Shown: positions 33,031 through 37,240 of the stretch, piece by piece
Layout of the letters: the number at the start of each line of letters is the position of its first letter
Numbering within the stretch: the first letter of the stretch is position 1
DNA from: Bacteroidota bacterium
Lineage (GTDB): Bacteria > Bacteroidota > Bacteroidia > CAILMK01 > JAAYUY01
Direction: 5' to 3'
Assembly (NCBI GenBank): GCA_016776505.1
Contig: JADHTG010000030.1
Location: 1-37,240 of the forward strand
DNA length: 37,240 nt
Made by a program: the position numbers and the translations under genes
Notes under the pieces: generated by a model
What the model was told of the DNA's origin: nothing
What the model saw: the letters and a program-made list of their open reading frames with translations, nothing else
Databases searched by the model: none

Positions 33031-34257
33031 TCATATCTTCTTATCACTCATAAATGGCGATTCCTTGAGGTGTGTTGATAAAATAAGGCTGAGAACCATT
33101 AACCCGAGGAGCATAATCAAAGGCATAGTCATTGAACCTGTTACTGACGACTTCATACTATCCATCGCAAAAATAAACGCAATACCTGATATCTGTCCCA
33201 TAAGCAAAAGCAATCCGTTTGAAGTGCCTTCAGAAGCCGGAAAAGTTATTTCTGCACCATATTGAAATCCAATGGGGCCGGCACTGAGAAGAAAGAACCC
33301 TAAAACAGCTCCTGACGAAAGTAGCATCCAGTAACTACTAGCGAAGGTTAATCCTGCAAGACCGATGATACTGCCTACTAGGGCAAGAATGATAAAAAGT
33401 TTCCTTTTTCTGTAGAAGTCGGATAGCACAGGCATAATGATGGCACCAACAATTCCACCCATAATCATAAGACCTCCTGTTATTCCGGCTTGTGTAGCTG
33501 AAAAACCTCTAGGACCAAGAATAGCCTCTATCCATGTTGTCACGCTGTTGAATATTCCTAACCCAATAAAAAAAATGAACATTAACCAATAAAAATTTTT
33601 ATTTCGTAACATATTTTTAAGACCATCTAAAACAAGGGAGCGTTCCTCCTGATCAGGGCGGCATGGAGCAGTAGGGGGGTGTTCTTTAGCAAAAACAAGA
33701 AAGATAAGCGCGGCGATAATTGAAATAATTCCGTAAATATAAAGCATGGTATTTATGCCATTACTTTCCGTAAGAATGGGTGTAAGCAACATTGCGATTA
33801 AAATCCCGAGGTACATCGCCAGAGTTCCAAACCCTGATGCCGTGGCCCTTTCTTCGATAGGAAACCAGCGGGCAGCAAGTTTAGTAATAGCGTTGATGAG
33901 AAATGGCTGACCAATAGCAATGCCAATTTGTGTTAAAAGTAACAGCTCATAATCGGTAGTAACAAATCCGCGTAACAATCCGAATACTCCAGTTAGAATG
34001 GCGCCTATTCCTACTCCTATTCGAATTCCATAAGTGTCGATAACCCATGATGCAGGGAAGGATACAACAATAAATACGATCATGAAACACATGGATAGAA
34101 TACCAATCTGAAGATCCGAAACATTATAATACTTTGCTGCTTCAGCAGTAATAGGAGCAAATGTGATCCAAAGTAGTTGGTTTACGGCTACCATGAACAT
34201 ATACACACTTAGCATGATCCAACGATATTTGTAAACCTTAAAATTTATTGATTCCAT
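33031..34257 (-). CDS. Major facilitator superfamily transporter
   Basis: A 408-residue inner-membrane carrier with twelve hydrophobic segments in two halves joined by a charged loop near residues 195-215 (K-E-H-P-P-T-A-P-C-R-P-D-Q-E-E-R). The MFS loop between helices 2 and 3 reads W-V-I-D-T-Y-G-I-R. The look is closer to the FLVCR/organic-anion part of the superfamily than to drug exporters, but that is weak. Nearby catabolic genes make uptake of an aromatic or dicarboxylic acid a reasonable guess. It shares a diverged upstream repeat with the glutaryl-CoA dehydrogenase gene. No SD is visible. Confidence 0.75.
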   Translation of the reverse strand: MESINFKVYKYRWIMLSVYMFMVAVNQLLWITFAPITAEAAKYYNVSDLQIGILSMCFMIVFIVVSFPASWVIDTYGIRIGVGIGAILTGVFGLLRGFVTTDYELLLLTQIGIAIGQPFLINAITKLAARWFPIEERATASGFGTLAMYLGILIAMLLTPILTESNGINTMLYIYGIISIIAALIFLVFAKEHPPTAPCRPDQEERSLVLDGLKNMLRNKNFYWLMFIFFIGLGIFNSVTTWIEAILGPRGFSATQAGITGGLMIMGGIVGAIIMPVLSDFYRKRKLFIILALVGSIIGLAGLTFASSYWMLLSSGAVLGFFLLSAGPIGFQYGAEITFPASEGTSNGLLLLMGQISGIAFIFAMDSMKSSVTGSMTMPLIMLLGLMVLSLILSTHLKESPFMSDKKI

Positions 34258-34400
34258 ACTATGTTTTTTAATTGAAGAATGATAAGTAACTTTAGAACTT
34301 TGAGTAATTAATTAACAACTCAAACCAAACACTGGACATAAATAATATACACAGTTTGATGAATAAATTTTATCACTTATTTTATTGGTGCAAATCATTA

Positions 34401-34530
34401 AAACAAAAGTGATAACATTTGTGGCGATGAAAATATAAAAATTCACAATGCAGCAGGTCCTATTGCCGGAATTTCTTTTTCTAGTTACAATTTTGACAAA
34501 GTGGAATGATCTACTTATAAACTGAACTGG
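34401..34530. repeat. Diverged ~130-bp repeat, copy B (upstream of the MFS gene)
   Basis: Partner of 32,157-32,290. The plus strand reads N-I-C-G-D-E-N-I-K-I-H-N-A-A-G-P-I-A-G and on to F-D-K-V-E-TGA, 36 codons open from a TAA. Copy A gives a related but stop-broken reading. The small palindrome is imperfect here. The rest of the 34,258-34,564 gap shows only AT-rich sequence. Confidence 0.6.
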
Positions 34531-34564
34531 TATAATGTAAAATCCTGAAATAGGTTGACCAGAA

Positions 34565-36946
34565 TCATCTTTTCAGAAATGAACTCGACAATCCTGTAAG
34601 GGCATAAGTATTTGCTGCCAAAAGTAACACCCAAACCATACCGGTTTCAACCGAAATAATAGTTGCCAGTGCGGTACTAATAACCGAAAAATACCCGTTG
34701 AAAGCCCATGCCCAAGGGATATCAGTCTGTTTGCCTTCTGATAAATATTTTATTCCTGCAGGAAAAGGTATCCCCAGAAAGAAGCCGGTAATGCCAATCA
34801 AAACTATTGATACTATAATTTTTACTACCAGCGATGCATCCATTGTAGATGATAGGATATTTGACAGAACCAGTGCATTTAACAGTATCAATATCGCAAT
34901 TACAACAGGTACAAAAAGAAGCAATTTTTTAGTAATTCGTAAGGAACCCGAATAATAGCTTCCCATTGCCGATGCAATCAGTAATATACTAATACTGGCT
35001 GCAGCACCATAAATTGGTTGTCCGAAATAGAAGGTAAATTGTTGAATAGTTACAATTTCGACAAACATAAAAGCAAGACCAATTCCACTAAAATATACTA
35101 TTATCCACATTTTGCTATTGCTTTTCCAGGATTTTAGCAAAAGCGGCAAAATAATAAAAACACCTGCAATAACAATTATTTGAATAAATGTGAGAAGAAT
35201 AAGCACATAACCAAGCTCAAAAAACGGGATGCTACCCTCACCAAACGATGTTATTAGCTGGTTAATCCCACTCCATTGTAGATTCTGAAAGAAAAAAGGT
35301 TTATCATCGGTAGCTGCCTTTATACGAAAAGGATATTCATTAAGAAACTCCTTATTATTGGTGGATGATAACTGTTCAATATTAATGAAAAATGAACTGT
35401 CCTGTAGCACGTTATGTATCCCACGGATTGCTTTATTGTTTCCCGGAAGTAATAAGGGGTCAAACATCATATCGTTACAAAACTGAATAACTTGTTTTCC
35501 ATGGTCGTTAGTAAACCCTGTTTTTTTAACCAGAATAGAAAATGCACTCCAGCTTCTGATGGCAACGATGTGCTCACTTGGATTATCAATGTTTTTTTCA
35601 TCTAGTAGCTGGTTAATACTTGCTATAATTTTATACGTATTCCTAACCGGATAATCCATCCAGCAACTAACGGATATCATACCATCGTCGCGAAGTTTGT
35701 CCCACATTTCATGGAAAGCCTCGATGGTTAATTCATATCGGGGTTCAATTGCATTAAGTCCTGAATTACCAAAAAATGAACCAATAACAGGTAGTTGGAT
35801 CAAATCATAACCTGATGTATCTGAAACAAGAAAACTCCGTGCAGTTGCCTGATGCAGTTTAACAACATCCTGATCTCTGAACGAATTTTGAAGTAATCCG
35901 AAAATTATGGCATTATCTTCAGAGGCGTTAATATCAAGCACATTATTCGATAAAGCGAGTGATACATTCTCTCCGGTTCCTGCATCCAGAATCAATACTC
36001 TATTAATTTTTTCAATATGATAAGGCAAGGATTGCGGGGTATAATTCAGAATGTCAGTATTTTGCTGATCTGTATTTGGCACAAGATTACCATTCCAGTT
36101 TCCATTATTAAAAACCGCCTTTCGGATGGGAAAAGGCTTGCGGTAATTAAGACTTACGCCCGGTGCATATCGAAGCACAGGGGAGGAAACCACTTGTACC
36201 AATCCATAAGGAGTACTTTTTTCATTTTCAATTGAAGCCTCCGGTAATAACATTGTACGACTGATATCCTTGTACTCTGATGGCACCAAATTATGCGTGC
36301 TAAAATAAACAGCAAGCAAAATAATTATTGAACCAATCGCAGAGATATGTAATAATTTTCCGGCATTTTTTGGGTATGCAACCAGTCCGCCAATTAAGGC
36401 AATAAAGGCCACAACAACAGGCAATTGTTCGGGTAACATCAAATGCATCAGCAGTATAGCGATAATACCTCCCATACCAGATCCCAAAAGATTCGCCATA
36501 TATATACTGCCGATTTGTTTGGAAAATTTTAAAAAACTCATTCCAATAGCGAGGGCTCCGGTAAAAAAAGGGAGGAAGTAAATCAGGTAAGTAAGGAGCA
36601 AGCGGCCTGCATAGCTATAATCGTGAAAAATCAGCAAAGTATCGAATCGTATTACCTCCAAACCTGCTACTTTAACAACAATCGACATTAATACTGCTGT
36701 TAAAAGTATTAACAAAGGAAAAAGCCAGTTATAGTTTTGCTGTAGCCTTTCACGAAAAATTGTTAAAAAAGTACCGGCAGCACCAAATCCGAGCAAGGCA
36801 ATTGAAATAATCATATACGCAAAATGATACCATTGCACGTATGATAGTATCTGCATCAGCACTAATTGAAAAGCAATAATTGCCGTTGAAACCAGTCCTA
36901 TTGCAATGTTGATACGGGTGGTTGATATTCCGCCAATTTGGTTCAT
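34565..36946 (-). CDS. Polytopic membrane protein with spermidine-synthase-like (SAM methyltransferase-fold) domain
   Basis: A 793-residue protein in three parts. Residues 10-225 hold six or seven membrane segments. The middle, about 240-560, is soluble and includes a Rossmann motif R-V-L-I-L-D-A-G-T-G-E-N (near 318), as in spermidine synthase and related aminopropyl or methyl transferases. Residues 570-790 are a second set of membrane segments. Proteins of this build are widespread and mostly uncharacterised; they are often labelled spermidine synthase without proof. The motif has D-A-G-T-G-E rather than the usual G-G-G-D-G, so catalysis is uncertain. It follows the isoaspartate methyltransferase gene by an ATGA overlap, so the two are translated together. 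Confidence 0.65.
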   Translation of the reverse strand: MNQIGGISTTRINIAIGLVSTAIIAFQLVLMQILSYVQWYHFAYMIISIALLGFGAAGTFLTIFRERLQQNYNWLFPLLILLTAVLMSIVVKVAGLEVIRFDTLLIFHDYSYAGRLLLTYLIYFLPFFTGALAIGMSFLKFSKQIGSIYMANLLGSGMGGIIAILLMHLMLPEQLPVVVAFIALIGGLVAYPKNAGKLLHISAIGSIIILLAVYFSTHNLVPSEYKDISRTMLLPEASIENEKSTPYGLVQVVSSPVLRYAPGVSLNYRKPFPIRKAVFNNGNWNGNLVPNTDQQNTDILNYTPQSLPYHIEKINRVLILDAGTGENVSLALSNNVLDINASEDNAIIFGLLQNSFRDQDVVKLHQATARSFLVSDTSGYDLIQLPVIGSFFGNSGLNAIEPRYELTIEAFHEMWDKLRDDGMISVSCWMDYPVRNTYKIIASINQLLDEKNIDNPSEHIVAIRSWSAFSILVKKTGFTNDHGKQVIQFCNDMMFDPLLLPGNNKAIRGIHNVLQDSSFFINIEQLSSTNNKEFLNEYPFRIKAATDDKPFFFQNLQWSGINQLITSFGEGSIPFFELGYVLILLTFIQIIVIAGVFIILPLLLKSWKSNSKMWIIVYFSGIGLAFMFVEIVTIQQFTFYFGQPIYGAAASISILLIASAMGSYYSGSLRITKKLLLFVPVVIAILILLNALVLSNILSSTMDASLVVKIIVSIVLIGITGFFLGIPFPAGIKYLSEGKQTDIPWAWAFNGYFSVISTALATIISVETGMVWVLLLAANTYALTGLSSSFLKR

Positions 36947-37240
36947 TTTTGCCGAGTGAATGGGACAAACCTTACGGGTATCAGGCTTGTTGTTTTAATC
37001 TTCTCCCCTTTTTTAGTAATCATCATCAGTGTTTGAACACTAAAAGGAGAGCCAACCGGAATGATCATCCGCCCCCCATCTTTAAGCTGATCGATCAATG
37101 ATGGTGGTATATATTCAGATGCTGCTGTTACTATTATTCCATCAAAAGGACCGTGTTCTTCCCAACCGTAATAACCATCACCCACCTTAACCTCAACATT
37201 ATCATAATTCAGGGTTTTTAATCTTTCCTTTGCAGAAATG
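36943..37240 (-). CDS. pcm: Protein-L-isoaspartate O-methyltransferase, C-terminal part (cut by window edge)
   Basis: The frame is open to the last base of the window, so the N-terminal half lies outside. The visible ~98 residues include V-K-V-G-D-G-Y-Y-G-W-E-E-H-G-P-F-D-G-I-I-V-T-A-A, P-P-S-L-I-D-Q-L-K-D-G-G-R-M-I-I-P-V-G and a final V-R-F-V-P-F-T. These are hallmark segments of Pcm, which methylates isoaspartyl residues for protein repair using SAM. It ends with TGA overlapping the ATG of the membrane protein gene. A GTG within the visible part is internal, not the start. Confidence 0.82.
   Translation of the reverse strand, partial: ISAKERLKTLNYDNVEVKVGDGYYGWEEHGPFDGIIVTAASEYIPPSLIDQLKDGGRMIIPVGSPFSVQTLMMITKKGEKIKTTSLIPVRFVPFTRQK

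Noticed and set aside
34565..36946. A true spermidine synthase
   Set aside because: The Rossmann motif is atypical, the domain is flanked by two membrane blocks, and no polyamine genes are near; annotated only as a fold-level resemblance.
1..37240. tRNA, rRNA or riboswitch genes
   Set aside because: No cloverleaf, conserved rRNA segment or recognisable riboswitch core was found by reading both strands; a covariance-model scan would be needed to exclude small RNAs.

Overview
The window is an AT-rich stretch in which every recognisable gene lies on the minus strand, so transcription runs from about 37 kb down to 0.5 kb. Most start codons have A/T-rich leaders without a Shine-Dalgarno (SD) sequence. 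There is a small Sec-exported outer-membrane barrel protein ending in Phe, a decayed four-helix-bundle (S23/IVS-type) gene, and many intergenic TTCCAA/TTGGAA repeats. Together these suggest an anaerobic member of the Bacteroidota, by inference rather than by a marker gene.

Region 1 (490-13,035) is a complete set of genes for a class II (ATP-independent, tungsten) benzoyl-CoA reductase complex in the canonical order bamB-C-D-E-F-G-H-I. BamB is the tungsten aldehyde-oxidoreductase-family catalytic subunit. BamC is its ferredoxin-like partner. BamD is HdrCB-like, BamE is a tandem HdrA-like flavoprotein, BamF is MvhD-like, and BamG/H/I resemble NuoE/F/G. Such complexes are thought to drive aromatic ring reduction by flavin-based electron bifurcation. 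Between bamF and bamE lie a four-helix-bundle pseudogene and an unrelated outer-membrane gene. Most gaps between bam genes carry inverted-repeat arms, and the bamD/bamC gap also carries a 131-bp MITE-like insertion.

Region 2 (13,190-23,940) encodes a thiolase, a short-chain 3-hydroxy/3-oxoacyl dehydrogenase, a two-gene 2-oxoacid:ferredoxin oxidoreductase (alpha, and a beta-gamma fusion), a molybdenum hydroxylase of the xanthine oxidase / 4-hydroxybenzoyl-CoA reductase family (fused [2Fe-2S]+Mo protein and a FAD subunit), and a fused ADP-forming acyl-CoA synthetase.

Region 3 (24,026-32,108) encodes a PsrABC/DmsABC-like complex with an NrfD-type membrane anchor and no Tat signal on the catalytic subunit, MobA for guanylation of molybdopterin, a second aldehyde ferredoxin oxidoreductase, and a glutaryl-CoA dehydrogenase with the residues expected of the decarboxylating enzyme.

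Region 4 (32,157-37,240) has an outer-membrane-protein remnant, an MFS transporter, a membrane protein with a spermidine-synthase-like domain, and the C-terminal part of a protein-L-isoaspartate methyltransferase cut by the window edge. A diverged repeat of about 130 bp occurs upstream of both the glutaryl-CoA dehydrogenase and the MFS gene.

Taken together the genes suggest anaerobic degradation of aromatic acids. The Mo-hydroxylase may prepare or dehydroxylate an aromatic CoA ester, and the Bam complex reduces the ring. Enzymes outside the window would open the ring to glutaryl-CoA, which glutaryl-CoA dehydrogenase, the SDR and the thiolase convert to acetyl-CoA. The ADP-forming synthetase could yield ATP or activate the acid, and the 2-oxoacid oxidoreductase could supply reduced ferredoxin. 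Missing from the window are the ring-cleavage hydrolase and hydratase (bamA/R/Q), an AMP-forming benzoate-CoA ligase and any dedicated regulator.
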